The notes: generated by a model from the letters alone, not told the origin. DNA of 42,258 nt from Planctomycetota bacterium (GCA_018970785.1 JAGWVR010000024.1:1-42258); one strand, 5' to 3'; positions 20,576-31,565 are shown, counted from the first letter of the stretch. Numbers and translations: made by a program.

Positions 20576-21757
20576 TCAGGGGGGGCTGACCGCCGCGGTC
20601 TCGACCCGCGCCAGGTAGGCGTCGACCGATTCGTCGTCGCTTTCCATGGCGCGCCACGGGGCGAAGGCGTCGAGCCATGGCGCCGGCACGGCGCCGTCCA
20701 GCATGTCGGCGACGGCGACGGCGCTGCCCGTCGAGAGGTGCATGCCGGCGCGGAAGTGGCCCGTCGTCACCCAGACGTTTTCCCATCCCGGCACCGGGCC
20801 CAGCGTCGGACGGCCGTCGCGGTTGCCGGGCCGCAGCCCCGACCACGACCGCTCGACGACCGCCCCGTCGACGTCACCGAGGAGGCGCCGGGCGACGTCG
20901 ATCAGCCCGTCCTCCCCCGCGGCCGTCGTCCGGTCGTCGAAGCCGACGTCCTCGATCGTCGCCCCGACGAGCAACCGTCCGTCGGGACGCGGCACGAGGT
21001 AGTCGAGCCCGAACGACACGATCCGCGAGAGCAATTGCCGGGGGAGCCTGACCAGCACGATCTGGCCACGGATCGGCCGCGTCGACAGGGCCAGCCCGAG
21101 GGCTGCCGCCAGCCCCTCCGACCAGCTCCCGGCGGCGAGGCAGTACCGTTCGGCCCGGACCGTGCCGCCGTCGGTCCGCACGCCGCCGACGCGCCGGCCG
21201 TCGAGCTCGAGCCCCTGCACGGTGGCGGTCGTGATCCTCACGCCCCGCGCCCGGCATGACGCGAGGAGGGCGTCGAGGTGCCGCGACGGCCGGATCTGCG
21301 CCTCGTCGGGGAGGATCACCCCGGCCGACACCGTGCCGCGGGCCACCGCGCCGGCGAGCGCCGGTTCGGCAACGGCGACGGCCGCGCCGTCGCAGTCGAT
21401 GCAGCGCACCCGGGCCGCCAGCCAGCGGGTGCGGGCGGCGGCGAGGCGCTCGCGTCCTGCACGCGTGCCGGCGACGTGGAGGCCGCCGCAGCGGCGCAGC
21501 CCGTTGTCGATCCCGGTCTCCGCGCGGAGTTCGTCCGCCCACTGCCAGTGGAGCCGGTCGCTGAAGGCGGTGAACCGTTCGAGCGCGGTCGCCGCGGGGC
21601 CATCGGCCACCGGGGGGAAGATCCCGGCCGCGGCCCACGACGCGGTCCGCTCGACCGGATCACGACACACCACCTCGACGGCCGCGCCGCGGCCGGCCAG
21701 TTCGCGGGCCAGCGACAGGCCGATCACGCCGCCGCCGATGATGCAGCAGTCGGCCAT
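20576..21757 (-). CDS. thiO: FAD-dependent glycine oxidase-like (DAO family) protein
   Basis: The 393-residue protein is a D-amino-acid-oxidase-type flavoenzyme. The N-terminal dinucleotide motif CIIGGGVIGLSLARELA is at about 5-21. RPIRGQIVLV and the C-terminal WSGLRPGNRDGRPTLGPVP and VTTGHFRAGMHLS patterns fit ThiO, which oxidises glycine to iminoglycine for the thiazole part of thiamine. No other thiamine gene is nearby, so another DAO substrate is possible. It starts 4 bases after the DUF3500 gene stop, so the two are co-transcribed. Confidence 0.75.
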   Translation of the reverse strand: MADCCIIGGGVIGLSLARELAGRGAAVEVVCRDPVERTASWAAAGIFPPVADGPAATALERFTAFSDRLHWQWADELRAETGIDNGLRRCGGLHVAGTRAGRERLAAARTRWLAARVRCIDCDGAAVAVAEPALAGAVARGTVSAGVILPDEAQIRPSRHLDALLASCRARGVRITTATVQGLELDGRRVGGVRTDGGTVRAERYCLAAGSWSEGLAAALGLALSTRPIRGQIVLVRLPRQLLSRIVSFGLDYLVPRPDGRLLVGATIEDVGFDDRTTAAGEDGLIDVARRLLGDVDGAVVERSWSGLRPGNRDGRPTLGPVPGWENVWVTTGHFRAGMHLSTGSAVAVADMLDGAVPAPWLDAFAPWRAMESDDESVDAYLARVETAAVSPP

Positions 21758-21761
21758 CGCG

Positions 21762-22751
21762 TCAGGTGTTGGTCGGCACGTCGGGGGAATCGGCGATGTT
21801 CACCCAGACGTGGACGTGCGGCGCGCCGCGGTAGTGCCAGACGAAGGCCGGGCCCTCGAGCCGCCAGCAGTCCCAGACGCCGTCGTCGCCGATGTCGCCG
21901 TCGCGGTAGAAGGCGAGCCGGCAGGCGTCGAGCCCCCCCTGGGCCGACAGGCAGCGGCGCACCTCCGCCTGATCGCCCGCGCGGTACGGCTCGAGGAGGA
22001 CGGCGAGCACGTGTTCCAGCTCGGCACGCTGGTCGGCCGACAGCTCGGTCACGGCAATCCCCTGCTCGAGCTTGCTCCCCTTGAAGGCGACGGCGCTCTC
22101 GGCCGGCTGCTTCGCGACCAGGGCCAGCTCCCGCTGCCGGCCGTCGAGCATCGCCGCCACCTTGTTGGCGGCCAGCGCCTGCGGCCAGAACACGTTGCCC
22201 GGGTGGGTCGCCTCCTCGTTGAAACCGCCGGGATCGTGGCCGTAGAAGATCGGCCCGCCGAAGGCGACGTGCTCGGCGGAGTCGCCGTCGCAGCGCAGCG
22301 TCATGTGCCGGCCGGTCATCAGGAACTGGAACTTCCCCGACCCCGGCTCCCCGATCAGCGCGATCGACTGGGCGTGGCCGAAGCCGCCGGCATCGTCCTC
22401 GAGCTGCTTGTCGATCCGCCCCTGCCATTCCGGCCGGATCAGCTGCTCGAAGATGTCGCGGACGAGTCGTTTCTGCTCGCCGGTGAAGAAGTCGCTGACC
22501 AGTTCCGGCTTGGTGGCGTTCCAGTTGTTGCCGACCCGCGTGCGCAACAGACCGAACTTGGGGTGGACGTAGTCCCAGGGGAAGCAGACCACCTCGCGCT
22601 GCGCCGGCGTGAGCGTGGCGTGGAGCGCCTGGGCGAGCGTCTCGGCGGACCGCGTCGGCTCGTCGGCGCCGGCCAGGGGCGCGGCGGCGGCCAGCGCGGC
22701 GCCGGAGGCGAGGAAGCGACGGCGCGAGAGGTGGGCGAGGGACGGCTGCAT
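21762..22751 (-). CDS. DUF3500 family secreted protein
   Basis: The 329-residue protein begins with a Tat-like signal (SRRRFLASG near residue 9, then an Ala-rich segment to about 29). The body fits DUF3500, whose function is unknown to me. Conserved-looking stretches include VCFPWDYVHPKFGLLRTRVG and HMTLRCDGDSAEHVAFGGP. The C-terminal part has a HYRGAPHVHVWVNI histidine-rich pattern. GAGGAG on the minus strand at about 22760-22765 is a good ribosome site for the ATG at 22751. It precedes thiO by 4 bases and follows mutM by 46 bases. Confidence 0.82.
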   Translation of the reverse strand: MQPSLAHLSRRRFLASGAALAAAAPLAGADEPTRSAETLAQALHATLTPAQREVVCFPWDYVHPKFGLLRTRVGNNWNATKPELVSDFFTGEQKRLVRDIFEQLIRPEWQGRIDKQLEDDAGGFGHAQSIALIGEPGSGKFQFLMTGRHMTLRCDGDSAEHVAFGGPIFYGHDPGGFNEEATHPGNVFWPQALAANKVAAMLDGRQRELALVAKQPAESAVAFKGSKLEQGIAVTELSADQRAELEHVLAVLLEPYRAGDQAEVRRCLSAQGGLDACRLAFYRDGDIGDDGVWDCWRLEGPAFVWHYRGAPHVHVWVNIADSPDVPTNT

Positions 22752-22791
22752 GGGGAGCTCCTCGGGGGACCGCGACGGCGGCGAAAGCACA

Positions 22792-22797
22792 ATCGTA
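22792..22797 (-). promoter_or_regulatory. Possible -10 box of the DUF3500-thiO pair
   Basis: TACGAT on the minus strand sits at the 3' end of mutM, about 41 bases before the DUF3500 start. The same hexamer is the -10 box proposed for exbB. No clear -35 box was found. Confidence 0.3.
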
Positions 22798-23679
22798 TCA
22801 GCGGGAGCGGCGCGGCGGAGCGCGACGGCGCCGCGGTTGGCAGACGGGGCAGAAGAAGGTCGACCGCTGGGCCTGGACGATCCGCTCGATCGGCGTGCGG
22901 CACCGCCGGCAGGGGGTTCCCGCCAGGCCGTACACGCGGTGGAGCCGCTGGTAGCTCCCCTTCCGGTCGTCGGCGGTGCGGTACAGCTCGTCGCCGATGC
23001 TCGAGCCCTCGTGGTCGACGGCCGCGGCGAGGATCCCGCGGGCGGCGGCGGCGACGCGCTCCCAGTCGTCGGCGACGAGCCGGCGGCAGGGGGTGCGCGG
23101 GTCGATCCCCGCGCGGTGGAGGATCTCGGCGGCGTAGATGTTGCCGATCCCCGCCACCGCGCGCTGGTCGAGGAGGGCGACCTTGATCGCGCGGCGCGAG
23201 CCGCCCAGAACGCGCCCGAGCTCGGCGGCGGTGACGACCAGCCCGTCGACGCCGAGCTTCGCCGCACCGCAGGCACGTTCGAGCCCTGCCGCGTCGACCA
23301 GGCGGATCGTCCCCAGACCGCGCTGGTCCCAGAAGCGGAGCCGGTGGCAGGGGCGATCGCCGACGTCGAGCTCCATCCGCAGGTGATCGGCCGTCGGTGG
23401 CGGCACGAGCAGGAGCAGGCCGGTCATCCGCGGCTCGATGACGAGCCACCGGGGGGCGCGTTCCGGGCCGGCCGGCTCGAGGCCGATCGCGATCCGTTTG
23501 CCGTGCCGCTCGACGGCATCGATCCGGGCACCGCGGAGGCGCTCGGCGAGCAGCGCGGGGCGGGGCACGATCGAGAGCGGGCGCCGGGTCGACCGGGGAA
23601 ACCGGACGGCGTGGATCCGGCCGCCGACGATCCGGCCGATGCCGCGGCGCATCGTCTCCACTTCGGGAAGCTCGGGCAC
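22798..23679 (-). CDS. mutM: Formamidopyrimidine-DNA glycosylase
   Basis: This 293-residue base-excision repair enzyme removes oxidised purines such as 8-oxoguanine and cuts the abasic site. After the start residue come the catalytic Pro2 and Glu3 (PELPEVET). The lysine in ERHGKR at about 60 is the family's K57. The C-terminal zinc finger has two CxxC pairs (CRRC and CPVC). The gene starts with GTG at 23679, since catalytic Pro must be residue 2; a TGAGG site lies just upstream. The C-terminal tail is strongly basic. It diverges from trpB, and the 175-base gap between them carries possible promoters for both. Confidence 0.95.
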   Translation of the reverse strand: MPELPEVETMRRGIGRIVGGRIHAVRFPRSTRRPLSIVPRPALLAERLRGARIDAVERHGKRIAIGLEPAGPERAPRWLVIEPRMTGLLLLVPPPTADHLRMELDVGDRPCHRLRFWDQRGLGTIRLVDAAGLERACGAAKLGVDGLVVTAAELGRVLGGSRRAIKVALLDQRAVAGIGNIYAAEILHRAGIDPRTPCRRLVADDWERVAAAARGILAAAVDHEGSSIGDELYRTADDRKGSYQRLHRVYGLAGTPCRRCRTPIERIVQAQRSTFFCPVCQPRRRRAPPRRSR

Positions 23680-23745
23680 GTCCTCACCCCGGCCGACCGG
23701 AAACCCTCTCTCGGGCCGGCGCCTGCTGGCTGGCGCCGGGCCGGC

Positions 23746-23768
23746 TACAATCGCTCGCGGCCATCCTA
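23746..23768. promoter_or_regulatory. Possible divergent -10 boxes of trpB and mutM
   Basis: TACAAT on the plus strand is at 23746-23751, about 104 bases before trpB. TAGGAT on the minus strand is at 23763-23768, about 85 bases before mutM. Neither has a strong -35 box. No trp leader peptide or attenuator was recognised in the gap. Confidence 0.35.
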
Positions 23769-23854
23769 CGCTGCCGTGCGGACTTCGCCGCCGCCCCCCT
23801 GCCCTCCCGGCCCGGGGCGTCGCCCTGTCCGTCACGCCTCCCCGGAGCCCCCCG

Positions 23855-25098
<1,244 letters not shown>

Positions 25099-25102
<4 letters not shown>

Positions 25103-25911
25103 GCACGCGACAAGCGCCCCTCGCGGAGCGTTTCGCGGCGCTGGCCGCCGACGGGCGCAAGGCCCTCGCCCCGTTCGTGACCGCCGGCGACCCCGATCTG
25201 GCCACGACGGCGGTCGTCATCGAGGCGCTCGACCGCGCCGGTGCGGCCGTCTGCGAGCTGGGCGTGCCCTACAGCGATCCGATCGCCGACGGACCGGTGA
25301 TCCAGGCCTCCTACACCCGCGCGCTGGCGGCGGGGTTCACGCTCGAGAAGTTCTTCGCGATGGTCACCGCGGCGACCGCGCGCGTGCGGATGCCGGTCCT
25401 GGCGATGGTCAGCTATTCGATCATCTACCGCCGCGGCATCGATCGCTTCGTCGCCGACTCCGCGGCGGCGGGCCTGGCCGGGTTCGTCGTTCCCGACCTG
25501 CCGCTCGAGGAATCGGATCTCCTCGATGCCGCCTGCCGGGGGGCTGGGCTGGCGCTGGTGCGGCTCGTCACGCCGACGACCCCCGCCGACCGGGCCGCGG
25601 AGATCGCCCGCCGGTCGACCGGGTTCCTCTACTGCGTGAGCGTCGCCGGCGTGACCGGCGCGCGGAGCGAGCTCCCCGCCGGGCTCGTCGAACGGGTCGC
25701 CTGGCTGCGGACGCAGGCCAGCGTCCCCGTGCTCGTCGGCTTCGGCGTGAGCACGCCGGAGCAGGTGAAACTGCTGGCGGGGGTGGCCGACGGGGCGATC
25801 GTCGGCTCGGCGCTGGTGCGCCGGATCGACGAATTGGCGCCGTCGGGTCCGGCAGCGCTCGCCGCCGGGGTGGAGCGCACCGTCGCCGACCTCGTGACCG
25901 CGGCGCGGTAG
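25099..25911 (+). CDS. trpA: Tryptophan synthase alpha subunit
   Basis: This 270-residue TIM-barrel protein cleaves indole-3-glycerol phosphate and passes indole to TrpB through a tunnel. The family motif [17 protein letters not shown] (about 54-70) includes the catalytic Glu and Asp. PDLPLEE (about 132-138) and the phosphate-binding GFGVST (about 214-219) are also clear. It overlaps trpB by 4 bases. A small protein of unknown function follows after 21 bases on the same strand. Confidence 0.97.
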
Positions 25912-25932
25912 CAGCGGCGCGGGCGATCCCCC

Positions 25933-26238
25933 ATGGCCGATGTCAGCGACCTTCGCGCCTGGCTCGACGCGGCGCGGAGCCGCCCGGGTATGTTCGTCAC
26001 CGGCCTGTCGCTCGGGCAGCTCGAGGCCCAGTGCACGGGCTGGTCGGCGGCGCTTGCCGCGCACGGCATCGACGAGTTCGGCACCGGCTTCAACGCCCGC
26101 TTCCGCGACTGGCTCCGCACCACGCGCGGGCTGAGCGTGTCTCGCGGCTGGGCCGAGGCGATCCGCGCGCAAGCGGCGAACGACGAACAAGCCTGGGGGA
26201 TGTTCTTCGACCTGCTCGACGAGTTCGCCGCCGGCTGA
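25933..26238 (+). CDS. Small protein of unknown function downstream of trpA
   Basis: The 101-residue protein has the motif SRPGMFVTGLSLGQLEAQCTG near the N-terminus, then an acidic WAEAIRAQAANDEQAWGMFFDLLDEF segment at the end. Comparable small proteins with an RPGM(Y/F) start, a conserved SL and a terminal FF-x-L-x-x-EF occur in several bacterial groups. Some of them look like immunity proteins, but this is a recollection and no partner toxin is seen here. It probably shares the trpBA transcript. There is no clear ribosome site, so the start is tentative. Confidence 0.6.
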   Translation: MADVSDLRAWLDAARSRPGMFVTGLSLGQLEAQCTGWSAALAAHGIDEFGTGFNARFRDWLRTTRGLSVSRGWAEAIRAQAANDEQAWGMFFDLLDEFAAG

Positions 26239-26328
26239 GCGGCAGAGCCGTCACCGGATCGCCCATCCCCGCAGTATCGCCGGCGACCGTCCGCCGGTCC
26301 GCCGGGGCGGCGGGGTGTGTGCGACGTT

Positions 26329-27141
26329 TCAGCCGTCGAGCCCGGTGGCGAGCAGGCCGAGAAGCAGCGCACGTTCGCCCTCGACGTCGTCGGCCAAGCG
26401 GCTGGCGGCCATGACGTACAGCCAGCGGTCCGACCGATCGGGAGCCAGCGCACGGCAGCGCCGGTAGGTCTCCTCATGCGCCTGCCGGACCTGGTGCCGC
26501 ACGCGGGCCACCACCGCGCGAAGCGAATCGGGAACCCCGGGAGGCAGCTCGCCGCAGGCGAGGAGCACTCGGGTGCGGGTGAAATCGGCAGCGGGATCAC
26601 CGCGGGTGGCGTTTTGCCAATCGATCACCATCGGACCGTGCGGTGACAGCAGGATGTTGCCCGGGTGAAGATCGCCGTGACAGAGTTGATCGCCATCGGG
26701 AAGGCCCTCGAGGAGGGCCAGGGCCCGGGAGGCGATCGCCGGGGGCACGCTCGGCCTGGAGAGGCGGGCGGCGATCGAGACCCGGAGGTCGGGGAGCGGT
26801 GCCGGCGCGACGACGTCGTGGATCAGGGCCTGGACTTCGGCCGTGATCCCGCCGCCAGCCACCGCCTGGTCCGGTTCCCGTCCGATGGCGGTGAGCAGAT
26901 CGGGACCGTCGACCCGCTCCATGACGATTCCCGGCCTCCCGGCGACGTCGACGATCCCCACGACGCGCGGCACCACCGGCAGCGTCGCCCGCACCGCCTC
27001 CATCGCGGCCACCTCGTGGGCGACCGCGAGCGGGTGCCGCGCGGTGCGGTAGAGCCGTACGACGGAGCGGTCGTCCCACTCGAGAATCTCCGCCTCGCGG
27101 CCGGCGGCGATCACCTGCAGCGCCGACCGATCGGTCGTCAT
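26329..27141 (-). CDS. APH-fold phosphotransferase (kinase-like), substrate unknown
   Basis: The 270-residue protein is an aminoglycoside-phosphotransferase/choline-kinase-fold enzyme. The catalytic loop CHGDLHPGN at about 154-162 (D157, N162) and the metal-binding VIDW (D174) are intact. VVRLYR near residue 28 is the N-lobe strand, without an obvious conserved Lys. I prefer the ATG at 27141 over the GTG at 27147 because the GGAGG at 27151-27155 (minus strand) is 9 bases from the ATG. It follows the DUF1501 gene by 19 bases and is probably in that operon. The fold includes many small-molecule kinases, so antibiotic resistance should not be assumed. Confidence 0.82.
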   Translation of the reverse strand: MTTDRSALQVIAAGREAEILEWDDRSVVRLYRTARHPLAVAHEVAAMEAVRATLPVVPRVVGIVDVAGRPGIVMERVDGPDLLTAIGREPDQAVAGGGITAEVQALIHDVVAPAPLPDLRVSIAARLSRPSVPPAIASRALALLEGLPDGDQLCHGDLHPGNILLSPHGPMVIDWQNATRGDPAADFTRTRVLLACGELPPGVPDSLRAVVARVRHQVRQAHEETYRRCRALAPDRSDRWLYVMAASRLADDVEGERALLLGLLATGLDG

Positions 27142-27160
27142 CGGCACCGTCCTCCGGCCG

Positions 27161-28588
27161 TCATGCCAGCACGCTGCGGATCACGTGACCGTGGACGTCG
27201 GTCAGGCGACGGTCGACGCCGGCGGTGCGGAACGTGAGCCGCGTGTGGTCGATCCCGAGCAGGTCGAGGATCGTCGCCTGGAGGTCGTGGACGGTCGTGA
27301 CCCCGTCGATCCCCTGGTAGCCGAGATCGTCGCTCCGCCCGTGGGTCGCGCCGGCCTTCACGCCGGCACCGGCCAGCCAGGTGACGAAGCTCCCGCCGTT
27401 GTGGTCGCGCCCCTGGTTGTTCTGGGCGAACGGCGTGCGGCCGAACTCCGTCGTCCACACGACCAGCGTGTCGGCGAGGAGGCCGCGGGCGTGGAGGTCG
27501 TCGAGGAGCGCGGCGATCGGACCGTCGACGCTCGCGGCGATCGGCGGGAGCTCCTTGACGATGCTGCCGTGGTTGTCCCAGTTGTTCACCGCCCCCTGCG
27601 GCCCGCTCCACACCTGCACGAAGCGCGTGCCGCGCTCGACGAGGCGCCGGGCGACGAGGCAGCGCGTGCCGAAGTCGGCCGTCTCGGCGCGGTCGAGGCC
27701 GTAGGCGCGGCGCGTGGCAGCCGTCTCGCCGTCAAGCGCGAACGTCGCCGGCGCGGAGAGCTGGAGCCGGGCCGCCAACTCGCCGGCGGCGATCCGCGCC
27801 TCGAGGCGCGTGTCGTGCGGCCGGGCCGCGGCGTGGCGGCGGTTGAGCCGACCGACGAGCGCCAGCGTCTCGCGATCGGCGTCGCCCCGGGCGAAGGGAT
27901 ACGCGCCGGCCGCGAACGCGTCGGGGATCGGCTCGGCACCGCCGGCGTCGACGACGGTGCCCTGGTGGCGGGCGGGGAGGAAGCCGGCGGAGAAGTTGCC
28001 CTTCTGGTTGTAGGGAAGGCCGCGTGGGTCGGGGAGGACGACGAACTCGGGGAGGTCGTCGACGATCCGCCCGAGGCCGTACGAGACCCACGCCCCCAGG
28101 CAGGGAAACCCCGGCAGCATGAACCCGGTGTTCATCATGTAGCTGGCCGGGCCGTGGACGTTGGTCGTCGTCTTCATCGCCATCAGGAACGCCAGCCGGT
28201 CGACGTGCCGGGCCTGGCAGGGAAAGACCTCGCTCACCCAGCGGCCCGTCTCGCCATGGCGCGCGAAGGCGAACGGGCTGTTCATCACCTTGCCCGCCGG
28301 CGTGGTGAACCCCTCGGGCTTCTCCTTGGGGCCCAGTGCCTCGCCGTCGTGCTTGGCCAGCAGCGGCTTGTGGTCGAACGTGTCCATCGGGCTCGTGCCG
28401 CCGTTCATGAACAGCTGGATCACGCGCCGCGCCCGGGCCGGATGGTGGAGGCCGCCGAGCGGCCAGGAGGGATCGCCGGCGGGAGCGTCGGCGAGCCCCT
28501 CGCGGACGAAGAGCCCGGCCAGCGCCACGGCGCCGAAGCCACCGCCGGCGGTGGCGAGCAGATCGCGGCGCGGGATCGGGATCGCCAT
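27161..28588 (-). CDS. DUF1501 secreted protein
   Basis: The 475-residue protein has a twin-arginine signal (PRRDLLATAG near residue 6). It contains the DUF1501 core, related to sulfatase/alkaline phosphatase folds. Visible parts are LFMNGGTSPMDTFDHKP, VWTTEFGRTPF and QGRDHNGGSF, where the Asp and His residues are the likely metal ligands. It lies 7 bases after the PSD1 cytochrome gene. This pair is one of the most widespread gene pairs in planctomycetes, and its enzymatic role is unproven. Confidence 0.93.
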   Translation of the reverse strand: MAIPIPRRDLLATAGGGFGAVALAGLFVREGLADAPAGDPSWPLGGLHHPARARRVIQLFMNGGTSPMDTFDHKPLLAKHDGEALGPKEKPEGFTTPAGKVMNSPFAFARHGETGRWVSEVFPCQARHVDRLAFLMAMKTTTNVHGPASYMMNTGFMLPGFPCLGAWVSYGLGRIVDDLPEFVVLPDPRGLPYNQKGNFSAGFLPARHQGTVVDAGGAEPIPDAFAAGAYPFARGDADRETLALVGRLNRRHAAARPHDTRLEARIAAGELAARLQLSAPATFALDGETAATRRAYGLDRAETADFGTRCLVARRLVERGTRFVQVWSGPQGAVNNWDNHGSIVKELPPIAASVDGPIAALLDDLHARGLLADTLVVWTTEFGRTPFAQNNQGRDHNGGSFVTWLAGAGVKAGATHGRSDDLGYQGIDGVTTVHDLQATILDLLGIDHTRLTFRTAGVDRRLTDVHGHVIRSVLA

Positions 28589-28595
28589 GGCGGGC

Positions 28596-31565
28596 TCAGT
28601 CGATGAACAGGAACTCGTCGGCATTGAACAGTGCCCGGGCGACCGCGGCCAGGCCGTGGCGGTCGGCCAGCGCGCCCAACTCCCCCTCCTCTTCCACGGT
28701 CGGATCGCGGAGCCAGGCGCGGCGCACCATCCAGCGCACCTGGCCGGTCCGGTCGGCGGCGTGGGCCGTGGCCGCGCGCGCCAGCGCCGCGGCGTGGTGG
28801 AGGACGAAGCGGTTGTTGGCCAGCACCAGCGCCTGGAGCGCCGAGGCGGAGAAGCCGCGCGCCGGGGCGAGGAGGCCGAGATCAGGGAAGTCGAGGGCGT
28901 CGAACAGCGGATCGGGGATCCCGCGCCACACCACGCGGTAGATCGCCCGGCGGTTGGCGCCGGGGCCATCGAGGTCGAAGGCGTCGTAGTCGAGGATCGG
29001 CGTGAGTTGGGCGCCGGGCTTCTGCGTGAACCGGGCGATCCCGGGGCCGCCGCGCGTCTCGTCGAGGGTCGTGGCGACCAGCAGCACGCCGTCGAAGAAT
29101 CCCTCGGCGTCGAGCCGCCGGCGCGGCATCCAGGCCAGCAGCCGGCCGTCGGGGTCGGCGTCGAAGCCGCCGGCGGGAATCGTCGAAGACCGGCGGTAGG
29201 CACGGCTCGTGCAGATCAGGCGGTGGAGGTGCCGCAGCGATCCCGTGTCGCGCAGTTCGCAGGCGAGCCAGTCGAGCAGTTCCGGATGGCTCGGCAGGCT
29301 TCCCATCCGGCCGAAGTCGTTGGGCGTGTCGCACAGGCCGCGGCCGAAGTGCCAGTGCCAGACCCGGTTGGCGATGCTCCGCCAGGTGAGCGGGTTGTCG
29401 GGGTGGACGAGCCATTCGGCCAGCGCCGCGCGACGCGCCCCCTCGGGGGCGCCCGGGGGGAGCTCGAAGCGCGCCTCGAGCGCCCCGACCGCGGCGAGGG
29501 CGCCCGGCCCGACCGGGTGCAGGGGACGGTCGATGTCGCCGCGCTCGAGGACCCGGATCTCGCGCGGCGGAGCGATCGAGATCGTGCCGCGCTCGTTGGT
29601 CGCCGTCGGTGCGGCGGCGTAGAGCTTGCGCACGGCCGGCAGCGCGCCCAGCTCGGCCCGCGCCCGGGCGCCGATGACGGCGCCGGCCAGCGCCGCCGCC
29701 TGGTCGCGGCTCCGCGCCGCCGGGGGCACGGCGAGCGCGGCCTCGGCTGCCGGGGAGAGCGCGATCGCCACCGCGGGATCGCCGCCGGTGCACGAGATCC
29801 GGAACCGGCCGATCAGGTGGGCACCGCCGTGGAGCTGGCGGAGGGCGACCACGAGCGTCTCGCCGGCGCCCGGCGCGATCGCCTCGGCCGGCACGAACAC
29901 CGCGTGGTGCGGCTTGCCCTCCTCGGGGTGGATGCCCCACGCGGTCGCCGGCGCGCCGTCGATGGCGTGGGCGATCGACCAGCCCGCCTGCTCGAAATCG
30001 GCGCTCGCCCGGGCGATCGCGATCCGGCGCGGGGCACCGCCGTCGGCCGGGAAGACGGTCAGCTCGACCTCGGAGAGATGGAGGTTGCCGTTGGGCGCCC
30101 GGCCCGGCCCGGCCATCGGCAACGACTCGTCGGTGAGCACGTCGAGGCGCAGCGCGGTGATCGGCGGGAGCGGCCCGGAGGCCGAGAGCATGATGACGTC
30201 GCGCTCCGGCGCGGTGCCACGCGCCAGGATCGAACCGTCGTCGTGGCGCGCCAACTCCACCCCGAACGCCGACGAATAGCTCGCCAGGGGCAGCGGCCGC
30301 CACGTCGCGTGCGCCCCGGCCGCCTCCCAGGCGGCGACGAGCGCGGCTTCCGGCATGCCGAGGAGCGCCTCCGGACCGGAGACGGCGAGGTCGGCGAGGC
30401 TCCGCCAGCGCCGCCGCGCCGCCGCGACCGCGCCGTCGGGCTCCCAGTCGATCTCCCCCTTGCCGATCCCGGCGAACACCGCCTGCAGCGCGTAGTAGTC
30501 CTCCTGCGTGATCGGATCGAACTTGTGGGCGTGGCAGCGGGCGCAGTTGGCCGTCGTGCTCGCCACGGCGCCCATCGTTTGCGTGACGAGGTCGTCGCGG
30601 TCGAGGTATTCGAACGTCCGCGGCGCGGTGCTCGCCGCGGAGTGGTCGTAGGTGCCGGCGCCGAGGAACCCGAGGGCCGCCTGGACCGGGCCGTCGTCGG
30701 GAAAGAACACGTCGGCGGCGAGCTGGGCGCGGACGAACGTCGGCCAGGGCAGGTCGGCGGCGAAGGCGCCGATCACCCAGTCGCGGTACGGCCAGGCGTT
30801 GGGGCGGAAGACGTCGTGCTCGAAGCCGTGGCTGTCGGCGAAGTGGATCGAGTCGAGCCAGTGGCGCGCGAAGCGCTCACCGACCCGCGGGGAGGCGAGG
30901 AGGCGCTCGACGACGCGGTCGACGGCGGCGGGGGCGGTGTCGGCGACGAAGGCATCGACCTCGTCGGGGGTCGGCGGCAGGCCGTGGAGGTCGAACGACA
31001 GCCGGCGCAGGAGCGTGCGCCGGTCGGCCTCGTCGGCCGGAGTGAGCCCGGCGCGGGCGATGCGCTGGTCGAGAAACGCGTCGATCGCCCGATCGGCGGG
31101 GGCGCTCCCCGGCACCGGCGGCCTCGCGAGCGGTCGCAGCGACCACCAGTCGCCCGCCTGTGGGGCGGCGATGCGCGGATCGGGGGCGCCGCGGCGGATC
31201 CACTCGACGAGGATCGCGACCTCGGCGGCCGGGAGGGGCTCGGCCGGCATCCGCAGGTCGGGGTCGGCATGGCGCACCGCCGTCACCAGCAGGCTCGCCT
31301 CGGGCTCACCCGGGGCGATCGCCGGGCCGCGGTCGCCCCCCCGTTCCCAACCGCTGCGCCAATCGAGCGCCAGCCCCCCTTCCATCCGCCCGGCGCCGTG
31401 GGAGTGGCAGGGAAGGCAGCGCCGCGACAGCAGCGGCTCGACCCGGTCGCGGAAGAAGGCGAGGTCGGCGGGGGGCCCCGGATCGGCGCCCGAGGCGAGC
31501 AGCGGCGTCACCGCCAGCCCGAGGCCCGCGAGGAAGGAGAACAGGCGCGGAAGTCGGTAGCGCAC
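28596..31565 (-). CDS. PSD1 and planctomycete cytochrome c domain protein (DUF1549/DUF1553)
   Basis: The 989-residue exported protein begins with a signal sequence (about 1-28). A c-type haem motif, CLPCH, is at 50-54 within the planctomycete cytochrome C domain, and DUF1549 follows from about 160. A second CARCH is at 341-345, in the usual CARCHAHKFDPI setting, and DUF1553 closes the C-terminus from about 700. It probably acts in the periplasm as a redox or binding partner of the adjacent DUF1501 protein, possibly for polysaccharide use; this is inference. The start is a GTG at 31565; a GGGGAG site lies about 11 bases upstream. Confidence 0.93.
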   Translation of the reverse strand: MRYRLPRLFSFLAGLGLAVTPLLASGADPGPPADLAFFRDRVEPLLSRRCLPCHSHGAGRMEGGLALDWRSGWERGGDRGPAIAPGEPEASLLVTAVRHADPDLRMPAEPLPAAEVAILVEWIRRGAPDPRIAAPQAGDWWSLRPLARPPVPGSAPADRAIDAFLDQRIARAGLTPADEADRRTLLRRLSFDLHGLPPTPDEVDAFVADTAPAAVDRVVERLLASPRVGERFARHWLDSIHFADSHGFEHDVFRPNAWPYRDWVIGAFAADLPWPTFVRAQLAADVFFPDDGPVQAALGFLGAGTYDHSAASTAPRTFEYLDRDDLVTQTMGAVASTTANCARCHAHKFDPITQEDYYALQAVFAGIGKGEIDWEPDGAVAAARRRWRSLADLAVSGPEALLGMPEAALVAAWEAAGAHATWRPLPLASYSSAFGVELARHDDGSILARGTAPERDVIMLSASGPLPPITALRLDVLTDESLPMAGPGRAPNGNLHLSEVELTVFPADGGAPRRIAIARASADFEQAGWSIAHAIDGAPATAWGIHPEEGKPHHAVFVPAEAIAPGAGETLVVALRQLHGGAHLIGRFRISCTGGDPAVAIALSPAAEAALAVPPAARSRDQAAALAGAVIGARARAELGALPAVRKLYAAAPTATNERGTISIAPPREIRVLERGDIDRPLHPVGPGALAAVGALEARFELPPGAPEGARRAALAEWLVHPDNPLTWRSIANRVWHWHFGRGLCDTPNDFGRMGSLPSHPELLDWLACELRDTGSLRHLHRLICTSRAYRRSSTIPAGGFDADPDGRLLAWMPRRRLDAEGFFDGVLLVATTLDETRGGPGIARFTQKPGAQLTPILDYDAFDLDGPGANRRAIYRVVWRGIPDPLFDALDFPDLGLLAPARGFSASALQALVLANNRFVLHHAAALARAATAHAADRTGQVRWMVRRAWLRDPTVEEEGELGALADRHGLAAVARALFNADEFLFID

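Noticed and set aside
26329-27141. Aminoglycoside resistance gene
   Set aside because: The APH fold is shared by many metabolic kinases; the context gives no resistance signal.
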